Below, piece after piece: positions 1 through 11,984 of a stretch of DNA of 64,000 nt (position 1 is its first letter; every line of letters starts with the position of its first letter). The position numbers and the translations under genes were made by a program. The notes beneath the pieces were generated by a model. The model was not told the DNA's origin, made no database searches, and worked only from the letters and a program-made list of their open reading frames with translations. The DNA is taken from contig CAJQUW010000578.1 of NCBI GenBank assembly GCA_907163375.1, forward strand, positions 124,001 to 188,000, given 5' to 3'. Origin of the DNA: Prostheceraeus crozeri. Lineage: Eukaryota > Platyhelminthes > Polycladida > Euryleptidae.

Positions 1-357
1 TGCTAGACAACATCAAAATGATGGAGAAGAGCAATTCAGAGGGCAATTCAACAAACCTGAGATCCGCATTTGATGCAGCACATGTCTAAAATAGGCAGAT
101 TTAATTGCCGAAAAAGCTGAAAATCATGAATCATGTCGTAGAATACATACATCAGAGTTCAAGCATCAGAAACAAAAGAAAAATGAGTCATTTTTTGACT
201 TCTCGCACGGTGACTATCCGCAACCCTATCTTCCAATAATTTCTGCACCTTCCTTTAATAAAATCCTCGTTGTTGATTACGACAGATTTTATCAATGAAA
301 AGTGGCTCATGAAAAACACTATTTTAAATTAAAGAACTATGTTATTATTATTATCTC
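1..357. other. unassigned sequence
   Basis: AT-rich stretch with no open frame, repeat or motif that I can support. Confidence 0.5.
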
Positions 358-614
358 AATTGTAGGAAGCCCAAAAGAGACGATCAGCGCATGCAAAGTG
401 AATCGTTTATTCTGCTGAGGCATTTCGACCACCATCGTCGGTCATCATCAGAGCCAATAACCAAACAGCCAAAACGCACCAATAAAACAACTATGCGCTT
501 TGGCTGTTTGGTTATTGGCTCTGATGATGACCGACGATGTTGGTCGAAATGCCTCAGCAGAATAAACGATTCACTTTGCATGCGCTGATCGTCTCTTTTG
601 GGCTTCCTACAATT
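358..614. mobile_element. near-perfect hairpin MITE
   Basis: The sequence from AATTGTAGGAAGC reads into a reverse complement ending GCTTCCTACAATT. The two arms are about 110-120 bp and almost identical, with a centre of roughly 20 bp near 480-490. Short open frames on both strands are a by-product of the palindrome. This is the form of a foldback MITE or of a recent inverted duplication. No clear target duplication was found, so the family is not assigned. Confidence 0.75.
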
Positions 615-1825
615 TCAGTTAATAATGGATTCCAGCCCGATTTTCTATTCAAGTATGTTGTCATAATTATCGATAATGTGAATTATTATTTCCGATATTC
701 TTTTCCAATAATTCAATTTTGCATCGCAATTCAGACGTAGATTTATTGATCAAATGTGCTAGAATTATGTGATCAAACATTTTGATAGAATGTGCGAATC
801 AAATGCATTTTTATATCATTTCTTTAGATTTTAAATTGTCAGCCAGCATTTGTCAAACATCATGAGCCAAAATCACCACTAAAACCACGCTGATCAACCT
901 ATTTAGTCCCAGCTATGTAAATCGTTCGCAGCTGCATTTGACAGAAACGTCCAGCGCACGTCCTCCTTTACGCTACTGTTGCTGAAACAGCTATGCGCCT
1001 TGTCCATGTTCTGCAAATTTCACTAGATATTTCAGGGGAGTGCAGGTGACTGATTAACTGAGCATTACGTCCTCGGGGCTAAACAGATTTGAATAAGCAA
1101 TTTCGCATTGGCAATTATGCATGCTGTACTACTTACTATTGAAATAAGTGGGCATAGAACAGTACATTTCTAGTGAATATAGTGGGATAATTTAGAGATA
1201 ATATACAGATTATTTGACACTTTGAGTTGATTTTTGTGATCTTGCTTATTTATTTAATCTTTGGTCGTGGTTGCTATAAGATACACCCTGCATGCACTGA
1301 TCTGACTTGTTCGTGTTTCATGCTGTTTATGAGATACATTAATCTGAATGAATGACAATTAGGTCACTGATTTATGCACTGTTGCAAAATGAATGAAATA
1401 GAACACTGCATTTACCGAGAAATTAATTACTGATTCAAAACATGTCAATCTTAGAGGCTCTCTCATTCAAGTCTTGAAAGTTCGATAACCTTTTCAGCTG
1501 TTAAGTCAGTTAGATCATCTAAATGAGATATCTTGTAACTACTTTGTGTATTCCGCTATCATATTTTCAATACAACCTTTATTTATGTTATGTTTCTGAA
1601 TAGCCGAAGGTGTTGCATTTGTCTACCTGTTTCCATATTGCTCTCTGCAAACCCAGATTGAAATTGTCGCCATTTTTACTTTTTTCAGGGATGGAATGTA
1701 GCATTAAATCAAATTAACGTTTCAGTTACAAGAGTTGTAACTGAAGCTAACAACGTTAGCACATGGTCCGATCTAGCTGTGGCACACGTTCGATCAATTT
1801 GTGGCTCATTCTCATGTACGTAGTT
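615..1825. other. unassigned sequence
   Basis: No gene, RNA or repeat recognised. It could be intergenic or intronic. Confidence 0.4.
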
Positions 1826-1829
1826 CCAA

Positions 1830-2555
1830 AGACGTATGTGAAGTTGGCGGAACCACCCAGCGTAACCATTATTCATTGCAGCGACATTTTATTTGAAACA
1901 ACTTCTACTTTATCACCTTCAGCCTCCTGATCACGATTCTGGGCTCATATTCTATAAATTCGTAGTCGTGTTCGAAATATTCAAGTTTACAGATAAAAGA
2001 AGTTCCATAAAATCTAATGTTTTTGTGGCCATCGCGGAGTAAGATAATTTTTTGGTTTAAAATTTGGCTTAATGGCCCTTCTTCAGCGCAAAATCAAGAA
2101 ATAAAAACTAACCAAATTTATAAGCAACCCAAATTTTCGCACTGAAGCTTGATCATGGGCAATACAAATTATTGCCCGTGATCAAGCCTCAGTGGGAAAA
2201 TTTGGTTTCCGTTGTGAAGTTAGGGGAAATAATTTCTTAGTTCCGCTGATAGGCGCAGTAATCAGTTTTAATTTGGCACTACCGGATCCAATTTGTTGCT
2301 CTGATCACAAGTACATGCTTCATTTTTCACAACAATGCAGTTAAAAAACTGTGATGTTGCAACATATTCATGTACGTGTGTGTAGTTAGCGGAACTGCTC
2401 AACGGGAACCATTTTTCATTACAGCGTAATTCGATTCGAAGCAACTTCTACTTTATCAATTTCTGCCTCTTGATCATGAATCTGTGCTCAGATTCCACAA
2501 ATCAGCAGTCGTAATTGAGAAATTCAAGTTTAAAGCCAAAAGTAGTTCCGCTGTG
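1830..2555. repeat. diverged direct repeat, two copies about 543 bp apart
   Basis: A segment near 1830-2010 recurs at about 2370-2555. Shared blocks include CAACTTCTACTTTATCA (1899 and 2442), a TTGATCAnGATTCTG-like block and AAATTCAAGTTTA. The copies differ at many positions, so the duplication is old. A separate hairpin lies between them. No coding signal is shared. Confidence 0.65.
2131..2203. repeat. hairpin, arms about 34 bp
   Basis: AAATTTTCGCACTGAAGC.. is mirrored by ..GCCTCAGTGGGAAAATTT with only a few bases between the arms. The middle holds TTGATCATGGGCAATA and its complement. It sits between the two copies of the 543-bp-spaced repeat. It may be the terminal part of a small mobile element or a degenerate MITE. 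Confidence 0.7.
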
Positions 2556-2727
2556 TGGTTACACACAACTCAACTTCACACATACCGTATATCTTCTAAT
2601 GTACGCCAGGTCTCCAATAAACGCTGGGTCTGTAGCAAATATCCGATTTTGAGGTTTCGATACGCCTACATATGGACTGGCCTACACGAGAGCAATAGTC
2701 TGCAGCACATTCTCTGACCTCAACTAA

Positions 2728-2931
2728 GTGTTTGCGTCATTGGTTTGCATGGATTCAGCTTTTTTGATTCTGATTAAAAATAACCCAAAATCCAAAAATA
2801 TCTTCGGAACGACGTCAGTTACAGGTAATTCCGTTCTGACATCAACTGAGTCAGAGGAAGAGGATGATGTGTGTGCTTTGGATGAGGACTCTGACAATAG
2901 TTGGTGTGATACTGATAAAAGTAATTAAACG
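2728..2931 (+). CDS. uncertain small ORF with acidic C-terminal tail
   Basis: A 66-residue frame whose second half is rich in Glu, Asp and Ser (TESEEEDDVCALDEDSDNSW). Such acidic tails are common near the N-terminus of piggyBac-type transposases and in nuclear proteins, but nothing else here supports either reading. It may be chance or an exon fragment. Confidence 0.2.
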
Positions 2932-3390
2932 ATTTCTCATGCACTGACTTGGAGAAGCTTGTTTTCTTGCTACATGTTTACTGGAGCATTTCTGATTGAG
3001 GCAAAAAGCAAGATGCCGCTATGCAGAGGCAATAATATGTCTTCTTACAATTCGGCTTCATACGATTCAGTGAAAATGTATTGCGGTTCATTCAACGTAC
3101 TTCACAATAGGTTTTTGAGATCCTGACTTGGTGCGTCCTGATGTCCCGATGTTCGGACGCATTTCATCTTTCAGACTTGATTCGACCACATATTAATCAT
3201 GCATTTCGCCATATTAACTATGGAAGTTTTGTGTTTGGATTTATTTGCATTTGTTATTGAATGTGAAATCTAGATATAACAAAAGAAAACATTATTCTAG
3301 TATGCATTTACAATGAAAGAAACAAGTATCAATTGGCAAAACACATCTATGAGTGCATGATAGGTCGAATACGCGACCACCCTGGCTATC

Positions 3391-3845
3391 TTGATCAGAG
3401 ACGCAATTAGCACATTAAGTGAAGTTTCGACAGGTATATCAAATAGTGTGTATAACACGCTACTGACATGCCGTCTAGGCTATTTCACTAGTAATAATTA
3501 ATAAATGCTTTTTTTTGCATTCGCAATGTAAATGGAATAATAATAATAATAATAATAATAATGTAGCTTTATTCGTACTTCACAACCGGTGGTTATTCAG
3601 AAGTAGCGTTACACAAATCATTTATAAAATACATCAGAAGTAGAATCAGATGGAAGTTCATGGAATGATTATATTTTGCATAATTAAATATTTAAGGATG
3701 TTTAATTATTCTATTTGCATTGTGTTTGCAAAAAGCAGCATTTGTTAATTATTACAGGCGACATATCAGTAGTGTGTTAAACATGGTATTTCATGAATAC
3801 CTCTCGAAATTTCACTTAATGTGCCAATTGCGTGCCTCAAGTTTG
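3391..3845. mobile_element. foldback element with long imperfect inverted arms
   Basis: The left arm (about 3391-3545, with GCACATTAAGTGAA) is matched in reverse by the right arm (about 3700-3845, with TTCACTTAATGTGC). The match continues inward through TAATAATTAATAAATGC and outward toward a CCCGGGTGTGG-like end. Arms are about 150 bp with scattered mismatches. The inner end of the left arm runs into an (AAT)n microsatellite at about 3537-3563. No coding content. It has the structure of an old foldback or MITE insertion. Confidence 0.7.
3537..3563. repeat. AAT trinucleotide microsatellite
   Basis: About nine AAT units in a row at the inner end of a foldback arm. Confidence 0.9.
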
Positions 3846-3859
3846 CCCGGGTAGCCACA

Positions 3860-5580
3860 CCCGGGAGTTGTGTCGATGCTGAGAGATGTGAAGTAGGTAT
3901 GTTGATGATTCCTGATATTGAATGAAATGGGCAGCTATTCAAATCTGCTTCCATTTTTCAACTGAGGATGCAACTCAATATTTTGTCATTCTTTTTGCAT
4001 TGTCTTTATCTGCTGCTCGAACCAACTGAACAAACAGCCGCTCATAGGCAACTTGGTTCACGAATATCAATTGGTAACAACAATTTCCAACCATCGCACA
4101 TTTTTTATCATAGTCTAGTAATTATGGTCAATCAATAAGTGTATCGTCCAATATAACAGGCATAATATACACTGTATTTGACAGAAAATTTATGAAATTG
4201 ACATCATCGTCAATTAATATCAAACCGTTTTCGTCTACGTGGATATATGGTTCATTTGCTGTTATTTCAAATACAAAATGTACCGAAACTGTTTCGAACT
4301 TTTTTACCGAGAAATGACTTCAAAATTGGTAATTTTTCAGAAATATTGTAAAATACATGCAGTTATTTTTGTACATTAAAATTTATACAACATTGCAAAC
4401 ATACAATATTACAAATCACATAAAGATTGATTTATGAGATCCAAGTAAAAGTTAAGTCTATTTCTCGGTGAAGTACTTTCCAATTTTCTCATGATAGAAC
4501 ATTGCAAATAATTCGTAAATCGAAGAATGTACAAAATATCATTGATAAACCATCTGTTTAAAATGGAGAAATGAATTGTTCTGCCGAGTGATGTTAACAA
4601 GAAATTAACTTTATACTTGTATTACATGTACATTATCAAGAAGCAAGGGTTATATATTGCAAAAAAACATTCTGCTTAAATACAGATCTGTCGACCAAAA
4701 TGAACAATAGATAAAATAGGCTAGACTAGTTTAAAATTCTTCTTTAAACGTGAACTATTGTTATCCCACTAAAAAAGGCTTACAAAAAACATTGACATCG
4801 AGCGTTACCCACTAGAAATTTTACCATGACTCCACTTCTTTTGAGTTACTTTGTCGATTGACACTATCTTGTCAATTAAAAAACTTGTTAAAAAACTTAG
4901 AAACAGTAGAGATTCATGGAATCTAGCTACCCTATGCTTAGTCAAAATTAATTCGCTAATTTTGAAAAACGCTTGAGCAAAGAAGAAAGCTAATCGGAAA
5001 TACTTCTATTTTAAAGTAGATTTCTGCTCAAGGGCACCTTTGCCCCTCCTCAGTCAGGGCAAGAGGGCGGTGACCCCTGTTCCGGCATCGCTGTGTACAG
5101 TGTATTACATGTACAATATTCATTTCGTGAGTATATGTGTAGATTACACCAACAATCAACTAACTTATGCTCGAATTATCCATCTGTATATGCTGAATTA
5201 GCGTATATTGAAAACAAAAAATACAAATCTCGCACCTCCAATTGTAATCGGAGAGGTGGACATGCAGAGGAAAAAACATTTAAAAACGACAGGTGAAGTC
5301 AATTTACATAAGATATCCAGTCGTGACGGTCTTAGAAGAAAATCACTACTGGTAGCCTAAATGAGCAAGTTTGAAGTTCAATGATAATGCAATTGCTTGC
5401 ATGGGTTCATTGATTCATTGAATAAAAGTGCATACGAGTTGATGAAGGAATTCAATCTCCGAGTAGTACGAGTATTAATGTGAGTTAAGATAATTCGTTG
5501 ACCTCGGTTGGATATCGATGGCAAGTGCCTGTGCAAGATGTGTTGAGTGTCCGAAAGAGATTGCCGGAATAACCTTAGTG
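3860..5580. other. unassigned sequence
   Basis: Only short unsupported open frames. Nothing recognised. Confidence 0.4.
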
Positions 5581-5585
5581 CTTTG

Positions 5586-6044
5586 ATAATATATAATAAT
5601 AATGTAATATATCAATATTAATATATAATATTAATATTAATTTAATAATATAATCATTAATAACAAATAATAATAGCTTGAGTAATCAATTATTGATCGT
5701 ACAATTGAATTATATACAAGTACAAGTTGATCATGATTAAGAACACTTTTCAAAACTCGAAGGTCATACAGACGTCTGGAAACGTTTGAGACAATGTGAT
5801 CAAAATGTCTGGACCATGTCAGCTCATCATTAAAAAAGAGACCTAAAATTTTCAAATTGGTCACATTTTGAATGTTAGAAACAAGACGCACAGGAACTTT
5901 TGAAAAATGTGCATTAAGTGACTTTGATTTACTGCTGTTTAGCCGCATCTGATGGTTGTCACGCCACTCTTTAAAATGGGAAATTTCAGATGACACAATA
6001 GTCAAGTCGTCAACATCATAATACGCAGCAATAATTAATGTGTG
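5586..6044 (-). pseudogene. LINE reverse transcriptase, C-terminal part (3' half of a split copy)
   Basis: Minus-strand frame from the residues just after the YADD catalytic box to the thumb region. It contains HFKEWRDNHQMRLNSSKSK, LKILGLFFNDELTWSRHFDHI and VYNSIVRSIIDYSSYYY, which match the order of a CR1/Jockey-type reverse transcriptase and the second copy at 44303-45242. The 3' end (low coordinates) runs into TAAT/ATT-rich sequence, as expected for a LINE tail. The upstream part of the same gene lies at 13750-13990, beyond a 7.7-kb insertion. The copy is 5'-truncated, split and dead. Confidence 0.75.
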
Positions 6045-6364
6045 GGGCCGTATTAGGCTAATAGAGATAGCACTAGCCTAGCACTACCCTAGTGCTAGCC
6101 TAGCAGCAACTTCCGTATTAATAGAGCTAGCATTTGCTATAGCATTTCCTAGGGGTAGCGCTAGGCAAGTTGCTACTAAGGGCAGTAGCAACTTGAGTTT
6201 CGTATTACAGTCCGTTTCATAAAAAGTGGATCATCCTAAAATTTGACTAAATAAAACATAGGTATGATACAGAAAGCATTTTTCATGTTATTTCATGTCC
6301 CTAATATATCTAAATGTCCTTATATAATCTGATAAGCTATGATACAGTAACGGTTCTTAAGAAG

Positions 6365-7330
6365 CTAATATTTTGTGGCCCTACCCTTATTGTCAATGAC
6401 ATTACCAATTCGTCTAGGCATTGATTCGATGATATCGTTGATTTTTGACTGATCTAACTCCATGCGTTTTATCTATACGTTTAACTCCATACTGATCTAA
6501 CGTTTTAGAATACTCCATACATTTTCTATGGGATTCAGATCAGGAGAACGAGCTGGCCAAGATAATGTCCTAAGCCCTAATTGAAACTTGCATAAGTTGA
6601 CTGTACTACTCCTGTGACACGTAGCATTATCATCCATAAATAACCAAGTCGATGGATCACCAAGTTGATCTGTCATTTGGCCAATGTTCATTCGTAAAAC
6701 ATTCACATAGCGTTCAGAATTCATGGTTCCTTGCTGTATGTGAAGTTCAGAGCGGCCATTGGTCCAAATGCCAGCCCAAATCAGTAGAGTCGCACCACCT
6801 TGTACCCGGGGACGATGTAAATGTCTCGGAATTTCCTGATCAGATTTTATCCATAATCTCAATTGACCATCACTATCCTTCAGACGGACTGATGCCTCAT
6901 CAGACCAGACAACCCGATCCCATTGATTTCGCCAGTGACAATGACTCATTGCCCATCTGAGACGTCTTTTTGTATGCTGATCTGATAATTCGATCTGAGA
7001 GGGCCTCTTACAGCTCTTGAAATTCGACTCAATAAATCTTCTACAAATAGTGGACTTAGAAATAGACGAGTCTATTGCAGCCATCTCAGTTAACGAGAGA
7101 CTTGGATCAACTTTAACAAATCTCAAAATTAGGCGGTCTCTACGTTTGGATGTTTTGCGTGGACGGCCAGAGCCCTCTTTACGACAGAGTAGTCGAAAAT
7201 CATCATTATGCCATCGATGCACATTTGTGTAAGGGACATTTAGTCGCTTGCTTGTAGCTCGCAAAGAAAACCCTAGTTCTAGCAAGGCTGACACTTTGCC
7301 TTTTGTAAATGCGATCTCGTTATTGTTCAT
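6365..7330 (-). pseudogene. Tc1-type transposase, DD34E, inactivated
   Basis: A DDE transposase that would cut and paste the surrounding element. The N-terminus shows a paired-type helix-turn-helix region (ALLELGFSLRATSKRLNVPY). The catalytic residues are the first Asp in VVWSDEAS, the second Asp in FMDDNATCH and the Glu in SPDLNPIENVW, with exactly 34 residues between the last two. After SILKR the frame hits a stop at about residue 278 and a second one shortly after. The usual C-terminal end (SMPRRIGNVID..GRATKY) is still readable downstream to 6365. A near-duplicate of ATGGAGTTAGATCAGT surrounds the stops. The start is the Met at 7330. Not functional as it stands. Confidence 0.9.
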
Positions 7331-7805
7331 TTGTGCTTTGTATTGTTTTCAACCGGTAAGAGATAGATTTCTAGCTGAAAGCAATCAGGAGTGCTGCCAA
7401 CACCACCGCAACGAAGTCAGGAAGCTATGGAACATGAAGTCCAGTTAATCACATGTAGTAGTTACATTATTGTTGATGAATAATGGTGCTATACTGGCTC
7501 TGATTGACCGATTTTCTTTATTTTTGTTTTGCTTGATAGCCTTTGGCTTGTAGAACAACATATTACATAACAAAGGAAACAAATGTAATTTTATAAGAGT
7601 GAGGTATGATTTTGTGTAACATTGCTAAATGAAGATCAAATTATCTACTTCTTTTTTTATCTATAACAGGAAAACAACTCAATATTCATGCTTGAAATTT
7701 CCAACAATGATATTAGTAAGCACAACTGACATATCTTCTAAATTTCAGAGAAATTCGTTCAAGTTTGGCGGAGTTAGACAAAGTTGAAGTTAAGGCGATG
7801 TTTAA

Positions 7806-9714
7806 GGCTCCATTCACACGGGCGACAGCGACACGACAGCGACACCTTGCGACATTGACGACACCGTTCAGACCAACTCGGCGACGCTCTGACGACATTT
7901 CGACGGCATTCACGCGACAAATTAACACAGAATCATTAACGTTTTTCTTAAATATCTTGTTACTCATTATTGTGTTTTTTTATTATCACGATGACCTTCC
8001 TTGCATGATCAGCTTTCAAACGAATACAAATAAGGTTCGGCTATCAACTGTATTTTAGTTGATATTTTGTGAATCAATTACTCGTCAGTAACCGATCCTT
8101 TTCACCAGGCATGCTCGGTTATTGGCGTCAGCTTGAAGAAATTTCATTGGGTTAAAGATGGTGTGAGGTTTGAAGATGATGCGACGCCTAGATACCCTTG
8201 CTTTAATTTGATAGTTACTGCAAGCTGTCACAAAATGAAATATGAACAATGATGACAACTTGCGCTCAGTTTCCAATGCAGCTGTTTGTCACACAAAATT
8301 CTGCATGCACAAATCGATAGGGATTATCAAAAAAATGATGAGTTCGCTTTCACAGCAGATGAGACCGCTTGTCATATTTATTTTAATCACATTCATTCTC
8401 AATAACATCCCTTTCAACTCACATCAAGGTTTACAGTTATTCCATTTCAATAATACATTTATGAAGCAAGTAAACAATGAGATGCATTAATTAGGTATGT
8501 CATCAAAAGTTGGAATAACTACCCATCCCATGAATTTATCTCCACACATTTCCTTGTCATGTTTGATATCAAATTGAAGCAAATGTTTTTCTCTACGCAA
8601 TTATTCAGGTATCGCAAGCTCAAAACGAAAAGCAAATGATTTTGTTTTCGTTCTGACTACCAGCCATTACACATTTTTGTGTTCCTGCACAGAAAGCTAT
8701 GATCCTAAATCATTTGTCAAGTCATTCTCATCTCAGTCACCTGCAGATTTGCGGGGCAAACCAACGACTTCACGAGACATGACAAATTTTGGAGCTCCTA
8801 TCTGTAACATAGGTCGCCGAGAATTTCAGAACATTTTTCTGAGCGAGGAGCGTGTCGTCGAATGTCGCGTGGTCTATGTGAACGCGCAGGCAGGTTTACA
8901 TATAATCTTGAAATAACTACTGCAATTGACTCTGCAATGATTGACAGTTAGTCTGGCAGCCAGAACGAGTTTCTGCAGTGAACGAGGCCGAAAATGAGAC
9001 TTTCACAGAATGATGTTACACCCTATGCCTACTACGAATCGGCACGTCTGCCGAGTTCTAGTTAGTTCCTCTTCTTGTCAGACAGGATCAAAGAAAAACA
9101 CATGCAAATCCAATGGGACGCAGATTGCAGTTTTTGGTTAAAATGAAATTTTCAATGTTTTCTCTGAATAAACGAAAAGTACTAAGCCCAGAGTTATATG
9201 TTTTGGCATGAAATGTCTTCAGGTCATTTCCTTTCATTTTCATGCATCCCTGTCTATATAGGTAAATCCATTTAGATTTGGCGAGCCTCAATGTCGGCAA
9301 ACACAAACATTTTGAGCAACTTTATCCACATTCAACCATATTCTCACATGCATTGCCAATTAGATGCATGATAAAAGCACATGCACATTGTGGGAAATGA
9401 CCTGAAGACATTCCATGCCAAAACATATAACTCTGGGTTAAGTACTTTTCGTTTATTCAGAGAAAACATTGAAAATTTCATTTTAACCAAAAACTGCAAT
9501 CTGCGTCCCATTGGATTTGCATGTGTTTTTCTTTGATCCTGTCTGACAAGAAGAGGAACTCACTAGAACTCGGCAGACGTGCTGATTCGTAGTAGGCATA
9601 GGGTGTAACATCATTCTGTGAAAGTCTCATTTTCGGCCTCGTTCACTGCAGAAACTCGTTCTGGCTGCCGGACTAAGTGTCGCTACCGTGTCGTGTCGCC
9701 CATCTGAATGGAGC
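7806..9714. mobile_element. TTAA-flanked non-autonomous element
   Basis: TTAA stands on both sides (7802-7805 and 9715-9718). The inverted ends are GGCTCCATTCACACGGGCGA and, reversed, GCTCCATTCAGATGGGCGA, followed by GCGACA-rich subterminal repeats. A TTAA target fits the piggyBac superfamily. No transposase frame is visible, so it would need help in trans. It landed beside the right terminal repeat of Tc1-type element A. Another GCGACA-rich end near 8835-8895 suggests the original unit may have been shorter before the palindrome at 8950 was added. Confidence 0.75.
8950..9674. mobile_element. foldback palindrome element, copy 1
   Basis: Left arm 8950-9231 and right arm 9393-9674 are inverted and nearly identical over about 282 bp, separated by about 161 bp. 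The ends read AGTCTGGCAGCCAG and, at the other side, CTGGCTGCCGGACT. The terminal sequence (GCAGTGAACGAGG, ACTTTCACA, CGTCTGCCG) is shared with the palindrome at 51633-52380, so both belong to one family. It lies inside the TTAA-flanked element. No coding capacity. Confidence 0.85.
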
Positions 9715-9834
9715 TTAAGGGTGATCCATTTTTTATGAAACAATCTGTAATAGAGAAAGCCTAGCGTCAACTCCGGCGCAGTTAATGCTAGATCAAGTTT
9801 CATTGACGTCCCGATTCAACGCGCAGCTGCATTC

Positions 9835-10070
9835 ACGCAATTCGACGCACATTCCGAGTGAAAATACAGTATGTTGAAGCGCACGCGTTCAGTGTTAACA
9901 ATACAAGTGTGAATGTCGGAGATCAAAGCAATTTCCTTCATTCCCGCCTGTTGACTCTTATCATTCAGAGAAGATAAAACATTGAACTGTCTTGCTAATG
10001 AACGATTGTCAAATAGTTTAATATATGAAATGGGGCTCATTTTAATCGACATCATCTCCCGATCTTCAAT
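9835..10070 (+). repeat. direct repeat, copy 1 of 2
   Basis: Shares AACAATACAAG, TTATCATTCAGAGAAGATAAA and GAAATGGGGCTCATT with 11985-12230, in the same order and orientation. The second Tc1-type transposon sits directly after this copy. It is probably internal sequence of the CTAG-rich host element. Confidence 0.75.
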
Positions 10071-10089
10071 ATGACATCAGAATGAACTA

Positions 10090-11684
10090 CACTTAGCACA
10101 ATTGAAAACGCACCACCTGTCAAATCCGTCAAATTGATCGCCATACACGATTGATAAAGAATGGAGGACGCATTCTAACCGACATAGATATCTGTGCTAC
10201 GGCCCGACGGCGGTCAGGGGTCTAATGACATGATTGACAGCTAATGTAAATGAATAGGACAAACTTTTAGTGATTAAGAAAAGAAATTATTAAACATAAC
10301 ATGTAAATGAAAAGGACAAACTTTTAGTGATTAAGAAAAGTAATTATTAAACATAACATCTATACTTGTACAAGTTAATAGCGGGTATAACCTCCGCGAG
10401 CAGTCAATAAGGCACTGATTCGTCGCGGCATTCTGAGGACGAGCCGTCTCAGAAAATTTTGAGGAATTTGTTGCCAAACTGCAACCACTGTCTCTTGTAA
10501 TTCACGCAATGTTTGCGGAGGCGGGTCCCGCTGCTGAACTTGGCGCTTCAGATAATCCCACACGTGCTCGATCGGGTTCATGTCCGGCGACCCTGATGGC
10601 CAGCGAAGAGTCCGTATCCCTAAGTTTTCCTTCAGCTGCGTCACATTGTATGCACGATGCGAAGGTGCGTTATCATCTTGCAGGATCCAGTTGGTCACGT
10701 CTCCGAATGTTCGAGTCGCAAATGGCAGAAGATGCGTTTGCAGCAGTTCAGCATAACGCTCACCAGTCACGTTCGTGTTGAGCACTACCAGCTCGGTCTT
10801 GCCCGTCAGGGTGATGCCTGCCCACACGTGAACGGATGGCCCCTGTTGCTGATGAGTAGGCTGGACGTGTTGCTGCAGCATCTCTTGGCGTGGCACACGC
10901 CAAACACGAATGCGGCCATCATTGCGGAACAGACGAAACCGAATTTCGTCAGTGAAGATGATACGTCTCCATTGTGGTAGTCTCCAGTGAACTCGTTGCA
11001 TCGCCCACCGCTCTCTTCGTGCCACATGCGCAGGTGTTAATCTGGGGCATTTGCGCATCTTCCTTGAGCGAAGTCCTTGCTCTCGAAGCCGATTTCTTAT
11101 GGTGCCCGAGCTCAGGATGTTGCCTCTGCGACTTCTTTCGCCCCACATCAGTCGTAGTAGAGTTGCGGGGAGTGTGGGATTGCCTCGCACCATTCTGAGC
11201 AATCGCCGGTCAGCTCTGGCAGTTGTGTGACGAACTGCACCAACGCCAGCATGTGCCACGGTACCATTTGCTCTCGCTTTCTTGAGAAGTCGGGCAATCG
11301 TCGTAATGTCGACCGAAATGTCGTTCGACTGCCCGAAAGGACATTCCAGCGTCAAGCATGCCAATAGCACGCCATCTTTCGGCATCAGACATTTGACGCA
11401 CCATCTTAAGATTTTTCACAAAACCGTCATTTCCCGTAATAAGTCGTTAATTTTATACTTCATGATCGAAGTTCAATTTGAACACATGCTTGCTAAGTAA
11501 TTCGGTAATAATAATGCTTGCTTCAGTAATTCAGTCTGAACAATTACGCAATCCCACCACCAGACCGCCGTCGTGCAGATATCTATGTCAATTAGCGTGC
11601 GTCCTTCATTCCATATTCAATCGAAGCGATTTACTTCGAATTAGCTGGATTTGACAGGTGGTGCGTTTTCAATTGTGCTAAGTG
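10090..11684 (-). mobile_element. Tc1/mariner-type transposon B, nearly complete
   Basis: The ends are CACTTAGCACAATTGAAAAC and its inverse, flanked by TA (10088-10089 and 11685-11686). The inverted repeats are long: similarity runs inward about 125 bp (10090-10216 against 11560-11684), including GACATAGATATCTG and GACGGCGGTC. Between left repeat and gene lies a 57-bp tandem duplication (about 10242-10360). Total 1,595 bp. Its coding part is clearly richer in G+C than its surroundings, as expected for a fairly recent arrival. Confidence 0.9.
10375..11419 (-). pseudogene. Tc1-type transposase, DD34E, one frameshift
   Basis: Transposase of element B. The first ~40 residues (MVRQMSDAERWRAIGMLDAG onward, helix-turn-helix) read in one frame from 11419. 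The rest reads in another frame down to the stop at 10375, so a single frameshift near 11300 separates them. The catalytic set is whole: IIFTDEIRF, ILQDDNAPSHR and SPDMNPIEHVW, with 34 residues between the second Asp and the Glu. The C-terminus RISALLTARGGYTRY is the normal end of this family. Only the shift prevents a full-length product. A few Tc1 elements use odd starts, but the HTH needs the upstream frame. Confidence 0.9.
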
Positions 11685-11689
11685 TAATT

Positions 11690-11980
11690 TTGCAAATTAT
11701 GAAAAAAAGAATACATTCTTCACAGTAAATGAATATGATGATGTCCTTATCTTGCGGTGTTTACCTACACAATAGAGTGAAATGTAACGCGAATTTCAGC
11801 AGTGAACTATTTGCGGTTGAAAGGATGAATTTAAGAATTTTAGCCACTTGACATCTCCGCACGTCCATTGAACTCCCAATTATGATTACTGTAATATAGA
11901 ACCTGAATTAACTCAACGAAATTTTAAAGCAATCCCTATAATTTTGCTGGAACAGTAGCGAAAATGTGGAGTATAGAAAT
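11690..11980. other. unassigned sequence inside the CTAG-rich element
   Basis: No open frame or repeat recognised between transposon B and the second direct-repeat copy. Confidence 0.4.
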
Positions 11981-11984
11981 CTGC

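Larger units (their letters stand above)
6208..9747 (-). mobile_element. Tc1/mariner-type transposon A
   Basis: TA target sites lie at 6206-6207 and 9748-9749. The inverted ends are CAGTCCGTTTCATAAAAAGT on the left and, reversed, CAGATTGTTTCATAAAAAAT on the right. It inserted into a CGTATTAATAGAG block of the CTAG-rich element. Its own length is about 1.6 kb once the TTAA-flanked insertion (7806-9714), lying next to its right terminal repeat, is set aside. It carries one transposase gene on the minus strand. Confidence 0.85.

Noticed and set aside
384-588. Overlapping 65-codon frames on both strands
   Set aside because: They are mirror images produced by the hairpin at 358-614, not genes.
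7765-8058. 97-codon frame rich in Arg/Thr
   Set aside because: It spans the terminal GCGACA repeats of the TTAA-flanked element. Composition reflects the repeat.
10509-11198. Several plus-strand frames over the Tc1-type transposase B
   Set aside because: Shadows of the minus-strand transposase, favoured by its high G+C.
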